Source: JACKBK01 sp963707275
GTDB taxonomy: Bacteria > Chloroflexota > Anaerolineae > JAAEKA01
DNA: 64,000 bases
Direction: 5' to 3'
Assembly (NCBI GenBank): GCA_963707275.1
Contig: CAVPPH010000001.1
Span: forward strand, 620,001 to 684,000
Below are positions 1 to 7,970 of the stretch, piece after piece. Both the position numbers and the translations under genes were made by a program. Positions within the stretch are counted from its first letter, which is position 1. Each line of letters starts with the position of its first letter. A model generated the notes under the pieces. That model searched no databases. It was given only the letters and a program-made list of their open reading frames with translations, and was not told the origin of the DNA.

Positions 1-1
1 A

Positions 2-388
2 ACGATCCGGGCCGCGCGCCATGCCAGCCTGGAGCAACTGCGCGCCAGCGGGCAGAGCAGTGAAAACCTCAGCCGCCAGTCGCTGTCGCGCGGCGCGCTG
101 GTCAACCTGCTGAACCCGCATCCTTATATCTTCTGGGCCACGGTGGGCGGACCCACGCTGCTTGCGGCGCTCGATCAGGGCGCGGCATACGCAGTTGCGT
201 TTCTTGTTGGCTTCTACGCGCTGCTGGTCGGATCCAAGATCGGCATCGCCGCACTGATCCACAGCCAGTCGCGCGCGCTGTCCACGACATGGTACCAGCG
301 TATCCTGGCCGCGCTGGGCATGCTGCTCATCGCCCTCGGCATCTGGCTCCTCTACCAGGTCCTCACCGGCGCCACCCAACTCACCTGA
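2..388 (+). CDS. LysE family amino-acid/metabolite exporter, C-terminal part
   Basis: The frame is open from the window edge and ends at TGA 386-388, so about 128 C-terminal residues are visible and the start lies outside. The segment NPHPYIFWATVGGP is the signature of LysE/RhtB translocators before the last membrane segments. It is followed by two hydrophobic stretches (AVAFLVGFYALLVG and ILAALGMLLIALGIWLL) that fit the final two helices of the six-helix fold. Members of this family export amino acids or related small metabolites through the cytoplasmic membrane. The substrate cannot be told from the visible part. A pyrimidine-only stretch follows the stop (about 391-440). Confidence 0.8.
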   Translation, partial: TIRAARHASLEQLRASGQSSENLSRQSLSRGALVNLLNPHPYIFWATVGGPTLLAALDQGAAYAVAFLVGFYALLVGSKIGIAALIHSQSRALSTTWYQRILAALGMLLIALGIWLLYQVLTGATQLT

Positions 389-433
389 CGCTCTCTCCCC
401 CTCTCCCTCCTTTCCTTCCTCTCTCCTCCCCTT

Positions 434-466
434 CTCCACAACTTCTCCACACCCGCCTGCTATACT
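434..466 (+). promoter_or_regulatory. Promoter-like box, copy 1 of a duplicated element
   Basis: This 33-bp block begins CTCCACAACTTCTCCA and ends CCTGCTATACT. It recurs at 1429-1461 with five differences. The TATACT end fits a sigma-70 -10 box and lies about 100 bp before the secreted-protein gene at 567. There is no good TTGACA box 17 bp upstream, so an alternative sigma factor or an activator site is possible. Confidence 0.55.
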
Positions 467-566
467 GCGAAGTAGATAAGCAAAACACCTGCGGCAATGC
501 AGGCGACATCAACAAGCAAACGCGCCACGACAATCGGCCGGGCGCAAACAATGGAGAGGTGACACC

Positions 567-1286
567 ATGAACAAGAACTGGAAACGTGTAGGAATGACGG
601 CGGGCGTGCTGGCAATGTCAGCGATGACGGTCTTCGCAGGCGCAGCCTTCGCCCAGGGCAACGGCCCCGGCAACAACGCAGCGCCGGCCAATGGCCAGGC
701 GAACCAGTACGGCAGCGGCGCCAACGCCGCACCGGTCTACGGCCAGGCCATGCGCCACGGCAACAGCAGCGGCGGCATGGGAACCGGCTACGGCCTGGCG
801 ACCCGCGGCGCCTGGGGTGGCCCCGACAACTCGCTGACGGCAGTCGCCGCAGAGGTCATCGGCATCGAGCAGGCTGACCTGGTGCTCGAGTTGACCGCCG
901 GCGCAACCATCGCCGACGTGGCCGCCGAGTACAATGTGGATGCACAGGCCATCGTCGACGCCTACGTCCAGCCCCGCACCGACACGCTGGACGCCGCCGT
1001 GGCAGCCGGCCGGATCACGCAAGACCAGGCCGACGCGATGCTGGCGCAGATGGAAGCTCAGGTCAGCGACCAACTGACCGAGGCCTGGGAAGCTCAGGGC
1101 AACGGCTACGGCAACGGCGCCTGTGACGGCACATGCAGCGGCACACCCGGACAGGGCGGCGCAGGCCCGAACTGGGACGATGCCAACGGCGACGGCGCAT
1201 GTGACAACTACGGCAGCATGCAGCAGAACATGCATGGCGGCAAGGGTGGTCGAATGGGCGCCCGTGGCATGCGTGGGTCAATCTAA
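567..1286 (+). CDS. Secreted Gly/Asn/Gln-rich protein with Met/His-rich tail
   Basis: This 239-residue protein starts at ATG 567 behind GGAGAGGTG (551-559). Residues 1-30 are a signal peptide ending AGAAFAQG. Residues 31-85 are low-complexity Gly/Asn/Ala. Residues 88-175 are helical (SLTAVAAEVIGIEQADL onward, with DQADAMLAQMEAQ), resembling the repeated helical segments seen in exported DUF2680-like proteins; that link is tentative. The tail holds CDGTC, a calcium-loop-like DDANGDGACDNY, and a Met/His/Gly/Arg end (MQQNMHGGKGGRMGARGM) that could bind metal. It precedes a polyferredoxin gene sharing its promoter-like box. The function is unknown; a role in extracytoplasmic metal or redox sensing is inference. 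Confidence 0.75.
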   Translation: MNKNWKRVGMTAGVLAMSAMTVFAGAAFAQGNGPGNNAAPANGQANQYGSGANAAPVYGQAMRHGNSSGGMGTGYGLATRGAWGGPDNSLTAVAAEVIGIEQADLVLELTAGATIADVAAEYNVDAQAIVDAYVQPRTDTLDAAVAAGRITQDQADAMLAQMEAQVSDQLTEAWEAQGNGYGNGACDGTCSGTPGQGGAGPNWDDANGDGACDNYGSMQQNMHGGKGGRMGARGMRGSI

Positions 1287-1428
1287 ACAATACAGGAAAT
1301 CCTCCTTCTCCAGCGAGGCCGGGCACATGCCCGGCCTCGCTGCGATTCCATAAGAGTTCGCACCGGCAAAGACGACTTGTCTATCCCCAGGCAGCAAATC
1401 GTCGTTCTCCCGACCATCGCCACGGGCT

Positions 1429-1461
1429 CTCCACAACTTCTCCATATCGGCCTGCTATGCT
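1429..1461 (+). promoter_or_regulatory. Promoter-like box, copy 2 of a duplicated element
   Basis: This is the second copy of the 434-466 box, identical at 28 of 33 positions by my alignment, with TATGCT where the first copy has TATACT. It lies about 39 bp before the polyferredoxin start at 1500. Sharing of the box suggests that the two transcription units respond to the same signal. Confidence 0.55.
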
Positions 1462-1499
1462 TTGCCTATATACCTTGTCAGAAGGAGACCCTGTGCATC

Positions 1500-2417
1500 A
1501 TGACTACCACTGCCGCTGACCGTCCCCGGCCCCGTCGTCGACGGCGACGCATCAACTGGACAGCCCGTGCCCGCCATCTCACCCAGGCGGCGTTTGTCGG
1601 TATCATTCTTTTCGTTAGCATCCGCCACTACCTGGTGGGAGAAGTTGCCGGCGGATCGGCGTCCATCGACGCGCTGTGTCCGTTTGGCGCCGTCGAAACC
1701 CTTTGGCGCTACATCACCACCGGGCAGTTCGTCAACAAGATCCATCCCTCGAATCTGATCCTTGGATTTGGCCTGTTCGTGGGTGTTATTCTGGCCGGCA
1801 GCAGCTTTTGTGGTTGGGCGTGTCCCTTTGGCGCCTTGCAGGACGCGCTGAACTGGGTGCGCAAGACCCTGCGCTTGCCGGAAGTCCACCTGCCTGAGCG
1901 GGCAGATCGCATCATGCGCTACGGGCGCTACGTCACGCTGGGGCTGATCCTGTACATGACTATCAGCACCGCTAAGCTGTGGTTCTCTGGTTTCGATCCT
2001 TACCGCACCATCTTCAGCCTGGAGTGGCTGTTCGAGCCGAACCTTGCCGAGCACTGGCCAGCCTATCTGATCGTCGTGCTGGTCGTGGCCGGGTCGTTGA
2101 TGGTGCCGCGGTTCTGGTGCCGCTACACCTGTCCGCTGGGTGGACTGATGAGCTTGCTGGGCCACGTCAGCTTCCTGCGCATCCGCCGCAATGCGGATGG
2201 CTGCAAAAGCTGCGCCATCTGCAATACGTCGTGCCCCGTGGGCATCGACGTCGCCAACGCTGATCCGATCGTCAGCACCAACTGCATCGGTTGCCTGGCA
2301 TGCGTGCAGTCCTGCCCACGCGGCGGCGCGCTGGAAGTACAGCTTGCGCCTTCGTGGCTGAAGCGTGACGGCCATGTGCCGGCCGAGCCGCAAACAACCA
2401 CGGGAATAATCGGCTAA
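1500..2417 (+). CDS. Membrane polyferredoxin, NapH/NosR/CcoG-like 4Fe-4S protein
   Basis: Starting at ATG 1500 behind GAAGGAG (1481-1487) gives 305 residues; the longer frame from 1377 has no ribosome site and would include the promoter box. After an Arg-rich cytoplasmic N-terminus come about five membrane segments. The loops carry CPFG, CGWACPFGALQD and CRYTCPLG, typical of NapH/NosR-type membrane ferredoxins. The C-terminal domain has two cluster motifs, CKSCAICNTSCP and CIGCLACVQSCP, for two 4Fe-4S clusters. Such proteins pass electrons between the quinone pool or cytoplasm and extracytoplasmic partners. The neighbours (duplicated-domain protein, sensor kinase pair) suggest a small regulated redox module. 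The partner enzyme is not in view. Confidence 0.8.
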   Translation: MTTTAADRPRPRRRRRRINWTARARHLTQAAFVGIILFVSIRHYLVGEVAGGSASIDALCPFGAVETLWRYITTGQFVNKIHPSNLILGFGLFVGVILAGSSFCGWACPFGALQDALNWVRKTLRLPEVHLPERADRIMRYGRYVTLGLILYMTISTAKLWFSGFDPYRTIFSLEWLFEPNLAEHWPAYLIVVLVVAGSLMVPRFWCRYTCPLGGLMSLLGHVSFLRIRRNADGCKSCAICNTSCPVGIDVANADPIVSTNCIGCLACVQSCPRGGALEVQLAPSWLKRDGHVPAEPQTTTGIIG

Positions 2418-2432
2418 GATAGGAGCTCAGCA

Positions 2433-3230
2433 ATGCGTGTCAATAAATTCTGGATGCCTGTACTGGCCCTCGTCCCGATCCTGCTGGCGGTGACAGTGGC
2501 ACAACTGACCGGGAGCTTTGCCACCAGCGGTCGGGACGTGGTGAATATGGCTAACATGACTTCCGAGGACATTCGCGGCTGGATGACCTGGCAAGATGTC
2601 AGCGACGGATTTGGCATTCCGCTGCCGGACCTGTACACGCTGGTCGGCATCCCGGCAGATATTCCGGCGAACACGGCCATGAAAGACATGGAAGGCCTGA
2701 TCGACGGCTTCGAAACGACCACCGTCCGCGAAGCAGTGGCAGCCTGGCTGGCCGGCCAGGAACCGCAGCCGGTGCAAACGGAGTCAAGCGGGGCTGCTTC
2801 GCCGGGAACTGAGGTCGATCCGCCGATTGAAGGACAGCTATTGGAAACCGCCATGCCCAAACCGGCGCAACAGCTTGCGACCGAACCGACAGTCGCGTCG
2901 ACACAGCCTATGCCTGCAACCGATCACGTGCCACAAGGCGATGGCGTCCCGCAAGGAGAGGGCGTTCCTCTGGGCGACGGCGGCGGCACCGGCCCGACAC
3001 CTTTGCCACCTGGAAAGATCCTGCCGGCCAGCGAGATCAAGGGTCGCCACACGCTGGCAGAGATCGCTGACCAATGCGTCATTCCGCTGGATGCCTTGAT
3101 TGCAGCGCTGAACCTGCCGGCTGACACCGATCCAGCGACTCAGGTCAAGACGCTGACAAGCACCGGCGCCGTGTCCGAGATAGACGTTATCCGCGACGCA
3201 GTCACAGCGCTGCAGCAGGCTGCATACTGA
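2433..3230 (+). CDS. Membrane-anchored protein with internally duplicated helical domain
   Basis: This 265-residue product has one N-terminal hydrophobic helix (VLALVPILLAVTVAQLTG), then an extracytoplasmic part. Residues about 44-108 and 195-262 align without gaps: SEDIRGWMTWQDVSDGFGIP against ASEIKGRHTLAEIADQCVIP, both followed by an L..L..LPAD-like step and a final IRDAV/VREAV helix. A Pro/Gln/Gly-rich linker separates the copies. The gene starts 15 bp after the polyferredoxin and is surely in its operon. I recall similar segments associated with polyferredoxins in anaerobes, but I cannot name the family with certainty. It may act as a scaffold or electron-transfer partner of the polyferredoxin; that is inference. 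Confidence 0.65.
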   Translation: MRVNKFWMPVLALVPILLAVTVAQLTGSFATSGRDVVNMANMTSEDIRGWMTWQDVSDGFGIPLPDLYTLVGIPADIPANTAMKDMEGLIDGFETTTVREAVAAWLAGQEPQPVQTESSGAASPGTEVDPPIEGQLLETAMPKPAQQLATEPTVASTQPMPATDHVPQGDGVPQGEGVPLGDGGGTGPTPLPPGKILPASEIKGRHTLAEIADQCVIPLDALIAALNLPADTDPATQVKTLTSTGAVSEIDVIRDAVTALQQAAY

Positions 3231-3244
3231 AGCAGCAGGCCGTT

Positions 3245-3256
3245 CTGTGGTACAAT
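3245..3256 (+). promoter_or_regulatory. Extended -10 promoter of the two-component operon
   Basis: TGG followed by TACAAT at 3251-3256 makes an extended -10 box about 37 bp before the regulator start. No clear -35 box is visible. Confidence 0.45.
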
Positions 3257-3293
3257 CGTGTGAAATACCAAATCGTGAGTTGACTGAATTGCC

Positions 3294-3995
3294 ATGGCTC
3301 AACGAATTCTCGTCGTCGATGACGACAAACAGATTGCCCGCCTGATCCGCTCCTACCTTGAGCAGGCCGGTTACCAGGTGATCGTCGCCTACGACGGCGA
3401 GACTGCGCTGCACGCGCTGCGACGTGAGTCGCCCGATCTGGTGGTGCTGGATTTGATGCTGCCGGACCGCGACGGTTGGGACATCACTCGCACGGTTCGT
3501 ACCGATCCGGCGCTGGCGGCGACGCCCATCATCATGGTTACCGCCCGGGTTGAGGACACCGACAAGATCGTGGGTCTGGAGCTGGGCGCAGACGACTACG
3601 TTACCAAACCCTTCAATCCGCGCGAACTAGTGTCGCGGGTGCGGGCGATACTGCGGCGCACCAGCGGACAGCCGGTGCTGGCCACAACAGTGTTGGAATC
3701 CGGCGCACTGCGGCTCGATCCTGACAAGCACGAGGCGCGGCTGGATGGACAACCTCTCGACCTGACGCCGACCGAGTTCGATTTGCTGCGAACGCTCATG
3801 GAAAGTCAGGGGCACGCCTTTACCCGCGCCGAACTGATCGAGCAGGCACTGGGGTACACCTACGATGGGTTGGACCGGACCGTTGACAGCCACATCAAGA
3901 ATCTGCGACGCAAGATCGAAGCGGACCCGGCCAATCCAATCTACATTCAGACGGTCTACGGGGTTGGGTATCGTTTCGCCGGAGCTGACCGATGA
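3294..3995 (+). CDS. OmpR/PhoB-family response regulator
   Basis: This 233-residue regulator has a receiver domain (about 1-120) with the acidic pocket VVDDD, phospho-acceptor Asp53 in VVLDLMLP, and the conserved Thr and Lys in MVTAR and DYVTKPFNP. The C-terminal part (about 135-230) is an OmpR-type winged helix containing DLTPTEFDLLRTL and TVDSHIKNLRRKIE, ending VYGVGYRF. It overlaps the histidine kinase by 4 bp (ATGA), so the two are translationally coupled. It probably controls the preceding secreted-protein and polyferredoxin units, which share a promoter-like box; this is inferred from adjacency. Confidence 0.9.
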   Translation: MAQRILVVDDDKQIARLIRSYLEQAGYQVIVAYDGETALHALRRESPDLVVLDLMLPDRDGWDITRTVRTDPALAATPIIMVTARVEDTDKIVGLELGADDYVTKPFNPRELVSRVRAILRRTSGQPVLATTVLESGALRLDPDKHEARLDGQPLDLTPTEFDLLRTLMESQGHAFTRAELIEQALGYTYDGLDRTVDSHIKNLRRKIEADPANPIYIQTVYGVGYRFAGADR

Positions 3996-5419
3996 ATCGG
4001 CTTGCCGTGCGGCTGACGCTGGCTATCGTCGGCACAACCTTGCTGACGGTCGCGCTGGTTGCGATCGTCGCCAACCGCGCCACGGGCGCGGAATTCCGTC
4101 GCTACGTCGCGGCCGGTCAGATGATGACCAGCGGCCAGGAGTTGGCCGGTGAATTGGCAATCCATTACCAGCAAAACGGGAGTTGGGCGGGCGTCGCCAA
4201 CCTGCTGGCCGACCTGGGTACGACACCGGGCCGCGGCATGGGTGCGATGCGCGGCCGCGGCGGGATGTCCGCGGTGATCCTGACAGACGGCTCTGGCGAG
4301 ATCCTCTACGACAGCCAGACGGGGCGGGCGGGTGAAACCCTGACACGCAGCGAGCGCAGCGGCGCGCTGCCGGTGGTGCTTGCGGACGGCGAGGTCGCGG
4401 GTTACCTGCTGATGCTGCCGCCCGGCATCGCGCAACTGGCCGCTCCCGAGCAGGCGGTGCTGGATCGAATCAACCTGGCGCTGGCAGCCGCGGCTGCGCT
4501 GGCGCTGCTGGCCGGCTCGCTGCTGGGGATCGTGCTGGCCCGTACGTTGGCCCGGCCCATGGAACACGTGGCCGCTGCTTCCCAGTCGCTGGCGGCCGGC
4601 GATCTCAGCCAGCGTGTGCCGGTGGAAGGGGCGCTGGAGACACAGACGCTGGGCCGTTCGTTCAACACCATGGCGGGCAATTTGGAGCAATCGGAGCGAC
4701 TACGTCGCAACCTGCTGGCCGATGTGGCCCACGAGCTACGGACGCCGCTGACCGTCATCCAGGGCAACCTGCAAGCGTTGCTGGACGGCGTCTACCCGCT
4801 GGAGCGAGCCGAGATCGCGACGATTTACGACGAGACGCGATTGCTCAGCCGTCTGGTGGCTGACCTGCGTGAGCTGGCTCAAGCCGAGGCTGGCCAGTTA
4901 CAGCTTGACTTGCGACCGACCGATCTGGCGGCGATTCTGCGCCAGACCGCTGGCAGCTTTGCTCCCTTTGCTGAGGCGAAAGCGGTGAACCTGCGCACCG
5001 ATCTGCCGGATAGTTTGCCCGCTGTGCTGGCAGATCCCGATCGCGTTGGCCAGATCGTGCGCAATTTGCTCTCCAACGGACTGCGGCACGCGGCGCTCGG
5101 TGGTGTGGTCAGCATCGGCGCGCAGGCCGGTCAGTTCGACCTGATGCGCGGTGTGCGGGTCGAGGTGCGCGACGATGGTCCCGGTATCCCGCCCGACCAG
5201 TTGGCCCACGTCTTCGACCGCTTCTGGCGCGGCGACCAATCCCGGGCGAGGGACACGGGCGGCAGCGGCCTGGGGCTGGCCATCACCCGCTATCTGGTTG
5301 AGGCGCACGGCGGCCAGATTGGGGTGGAAAGCGACGGCGCGTCGGGAACGATTTTCTGGTTTACAATTCCCTCGGCTGAAGGTGTAACCACCAATGCTTC
5401 GCCGGCATCCAATCGATAA
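3992..5419 (+). CDS. Sensor histidine kinase
   Basis: The product has 475 residues. An N-terminal helix and a second helix near residue 150-175 bracket an extracytoplasmic sensor of about 125 residues. The sensor contains a Gly/Met/Arg-rich loop (GRGMGAMRGRGGM) resembling the tail of the secreted protein at 567-1286. A HAMP domain follows, then HisKA with phospho-acceptor His247 in DVAHELRTPLTV. The ATPase domain shows the N box (LLSNGLRHA), G1 (DDGPGIPP) and G2 (GGSGLGLAI). It pairs with the regulator just upstream. The Met-rich loop hints at metal or redox sensing, without proof. Confidence 0.88.
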   Translation: MNRLAVRLTLAIVGTTLLTVALVAIVANRATGAEFRRYVAAGQMMTSGQELAGELAIHYQQNGSWAGVANLLADLGTTPGRGMGAMRGRGGMSAVILTDGSGEILYDSQTGRAGETLTRSERSGALPVVLADGEVAGYLLMLPPGIAQLAAPEQAVLDRINLALAAAAALALLAGSLLGIVLARTLARPMEHVAAASQSLAAGDLSQRVPVEGALETQTLGRSFNTMAGNLEQSERLRRNLLADVAHELRTPLTVIQGNLQALLDGVYPLERAEIATIYDETRLLSRLVADLRELAQAEAGQLQLDLRPTDLAAILRQTAGSFAPFAEAKAVNLRTDLPDSLPAVLADPDRVGQIVRNLLSNGLRHAALGGVVSIGAQAGQFDLMRGVRVEVRDDGPGIPPDQLAHVFDRFWRGDQSRARDTGGSGLGLAITRYLVEAHGGQIGVESDGASGTIFWFTIPSAEGVTTNASPASNR

Positions 5420-5447
5420 ACCTGGAAAACCACGGAGAGATTTGGAT

Positions 5448-5648
5448 ATGCCGATCTACGAGTATCATTGCAAGGATTGCGGCGATGATTTCGAGCGCTT
5501 TGTCCGCTCGATGTTCAGCAAGGACACCATCACCTGCCCCGAATGTGGCAGCGATCATGTCAACAAGGCGTTCAGCGTCTTTGGAACGTCTGGCGGCAGC
5601 AGCGGCGGATCGATCAGTTCCGCAGCAGCCTGTGCCCCCAGTGGCTGA
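5448..5648 (+). CDS. FmdB-family zinc ribbon protein
   Basis: This 66-residue protein starts at ATG 5448 behind GGAGAG (5434-5439). It opens with MPIYEYHCKDCG and has a second CPECGS pair, giving the two CxxC knuckles of the FmdB zinc ribbon. A Gly/Ser-rich tail follows. These small proteins are widespread and were annotated as putative regulators, but their true role is unknown. It may be read from the two-component promoter, since only 28 bp separate it from the kinase gene. Confidence 0.85.
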   Translation: MPIYEYHCKDCGDDFERFVRSMFSKDTITCPECGSDHVNKAFSVFGTSGGSSGGSISSAAACAPSG

Positions 5649-5691
5649 AGCATCGCCCGCTAATCAGGCCGTGCGCCTGTATCTACAAAGG

Positions 5692-5728
5692 AAAAGTTGG
5701 CATCTTTGTCGCAAAGATGCCAACTTTT
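5692..5728. terminator. Bidirectional terminator hairpin
   Basis: A perfect 17-bp stem (AAAAGTTGGCATCTTTG and its complement) encloses a 3-base loop. It has A/T runs on both ends and lies between the convergent FmdB gene and the minus-strand gene ending at 5739. It resembles the hairpin at 50853-50891 in its AAGTTGGCA arm. Confidence 0.85.
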
Positions 5729-5738
5729 TGCGTCTCCG

Positions 5739-7092
5739 TTATTGCGGGTTCACCAGAACCCAGACTTTTCCGTTGCCGGCCGCAGCCAGCGATGTACCTA
5801 ACACCGGCAGGTTTTCAGGGATGTCGAGCGTTCCCTCGCCTCCGGCGAGCTGAACGCTTTTCGTGCCCAGGGCTCGCGGCTGGCCGTCAGCGGCGCCGGT
5901 CATCCGCGTGCCGGCAGTAATCGGGGCCAAGTCGGCGGCGAGCTTCACCTGCATCGGTCCACTGTAGACGACCGTGACGTATTCGCCGGGCTGTCCCGCG
6001 CCCTCGCGTGGCACCAGCCGCTGGCCGGTCTCGTCCGGCTGGGGATCGGCATCCATGACTACCTCGGCCCGACCAGCTACCACGCCCAGGATTGCATCGC
6101 CAGGGCCGGCCTTCCTGATTTGCACAAGCGCCGAACCGGTGTCGAAGGTCGAGGTCTGAACGCCGGCAGCCGCCACGATGTCACCTGGCTCCAGTACACG
6201 GTCGCCGGCATTGACCGCGAACAGCGAGAGCAGGCAGCCGGTGCAACTTCCGTTGACGAAGATGTTGTTGCTGAAATAGCCGGCGTAGTTTGTGCCGCCC
6301 GCTTCGACGCCGTTATCGCCGGCAATGTTGACATCGAAACCATCAAGCGAGGCGGAATCCACTGCTACGCCGTCGATGTCAGCGCGCCCAACGTACAAGC
6401 CGTAGCCTTCCGCACCGGCGACTTCAAACCCGTTGGGGTTGAGGTTTTGCATTGTGTTGGACGGATTACCGGCGCTGAGCACGCGTACACCCACCCGGTC
6501 CGGTTGGCTGACGATGATGCCGTCACGCCCAGAAGACTGGATTGCCAGTCCGTCATTCACCGCCGAACCCACGTAAATGCCCCAGCGACCGGCTGACGAA
6601 ACGACCACGCCATCGAGACCGGTAGTACCGACGTAAAATCCGTGTTCGCCAGCCGAATTCACTTTCAGCCCGTTGCCTCCAGCCGAAATCCACATAAAGG
6701 CCGTTGTCATTTACGGTTGTCACAAGCAGCCCATCGCCGGCAGGAGCACTGTTGCTTAAAATCAACGGAGCATCAGATCCGTTAATGGCAAAGGAGCCCT
6801 GGATTCTCAGCGGGTTGTTGCTACCCGTCCAGGTTTGCCCCAGATGGTTGTGGTCATTGTCACTGACCCATGTGCCACTTTGGTTCCAGTGCCCGGCGGT
6901 GAGTTGGACGTCGATGATGTCCACATCGCCGTCCTCATCGGCATCACAGGCGGGGTTGTAGACAGCGCCCGCTGTGCAGGGACCGGCAAGCATCGACATT
7001 GTGGGCGCGGCCGCAGCCGCGGCCGGAACAAACAGACCAAGAACGACGACCAGTAGGACAAGACGCCTCACCTTTTCACGATGGATACCCAT
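5739..7092 (-). CDS. Secreted repeat protein with dockerin-like motif (frameshifted)
   Basis: The start at ATG 7092 has GGAGGAG 7-10 bp upstream. The N-terminus is a signal peptide (VLLVVVLGLFVPAAAAA), followed by a dockerin-like calcium motif (DADEDGDVDIIDVQLTAGHW). The frame then breaks at about 6686-6688, where one extra A (plus strand AAA) separates the first part from the rest. The continued frame carries about ten degenerate 10-11 residue repeats of the type VxSAGxxGxxV, typical of beta-helical or fibre-like folds. A C-terminal domain starts near NIFVNGSCTGC and ends GKVWVLVNPQ. Repaired length is about 450 residues. The product is probably a cell-surface or secreted protein of unknown role. 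Confidence 0.7.
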
Positions 7093-7153
7093 GATACTCC
7101 TCCTATGAAGTGTGTCGCACAAGCAGTGCGCGGATTGGTGTGGAGATTGTACG

Positions 7154-7970
7154 CTAGTGCACCCGAATGTCAATCTCTGGCCAAGAGGCAATCCTGTGCA
7201 ACTCAGCCGTCCACGACCCGCTCTGGAAGAGATGGATGTTGCAGACGTAAGGAGGAATGGGGATGCTGAAGGAAATCGGGTAGTTGCTGAAGCTGTAGGT
7301 TCCCGTGGCTGTGACTGGCGAATCAAATCGTCCTGCAAACGAAAAGAGGCCGTAGGTCGCAAACTGGCCGTCCACGATCGCGCCGGCGCCGATAATGTTG
7401 ACACTTGTCGTCCCTGATGTCGTAACGCCGCACACGGTTGCAGTCCAGTCAGTAGTCAACTCGAAGGAACGCCACTGCGCGCCGCTGCTGATTACGTCGA
7501 AGGCCATGAGTTGGCCTCGGCCGGTGGTGCCCGTCCAGTGGCCGGTTTGAGGTGTGACGGGCGTTCCCGCGACCGGTGACGACGTGGGCGTTGTCGTGGC
7601 CATCGGGCTGGGTGTGACGGTGTAGGTTGGTGTCGCTGTTCGCGTGGACGTCGCGGTCGCTGAGGCAGTGGCTGTGTAGGTCGTCAACGCTGTAGCTGTC
7701 ACTGTGTGAGTCGATGTTGGCGTCGCGGTTCAGTGTAGCCGTGGCGGTAGCGGTTGCCGAGGGCGACGGGCTGGCAGTTGCTGTGCTGGTTGCCGTGGAG
7801 GTCGCGTTGTCGCCGGATTGGCCAAGAATCAAAGGCAGGTATACTGTGTGGAACTGATCACCCGAGGTACAACATCCGCGGTTGCTGGTTGCAGTTGCTG
7901 CGATTCCGCCCGACAGCGCGGCCAGCAGCAGACTGCTTGCGGTGAGCCGTTGCAGCCAACCACGCATCAT
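7154..7970 (-). CDS. Secreted Thr-rich-linker protein (frameshifted)
   Basis: The start ATG at 7970 overlaps the TGA of the upstream DUF4037 gene (ATGA), indicating coupling. The order is signal peptide (LTASSLLLAALSGGIAATA), the motif HTVYLPLIL common in secreted Chloroflexota proteins, a long TAT/TP repeat linker, and a C-terminal domain of about 125 residues beginning TGHWTGTTGRGQ. That domain has three Cys-containing strands and ends SGSWTAEL. The frame breaks at about 7729-7730 inside the Thr linker, where one extra base (TT on the plus strand) must be removed. Repaired length is about 271 residues. The C-terminal domain is not one I can name; its beta-rich look suggests a binding or adhesion module. 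Confidence 0.65.

Noticed and set aside
618..1235. 205-residue minus-strand frame opposite the secreted-protein gene
   Set aside because: It is rich in Val/Ala/Gly/His without any motif, as expected for the antisense of a GC-rich gene, and the plus-strand gene has a signal peptide and ribosome site.
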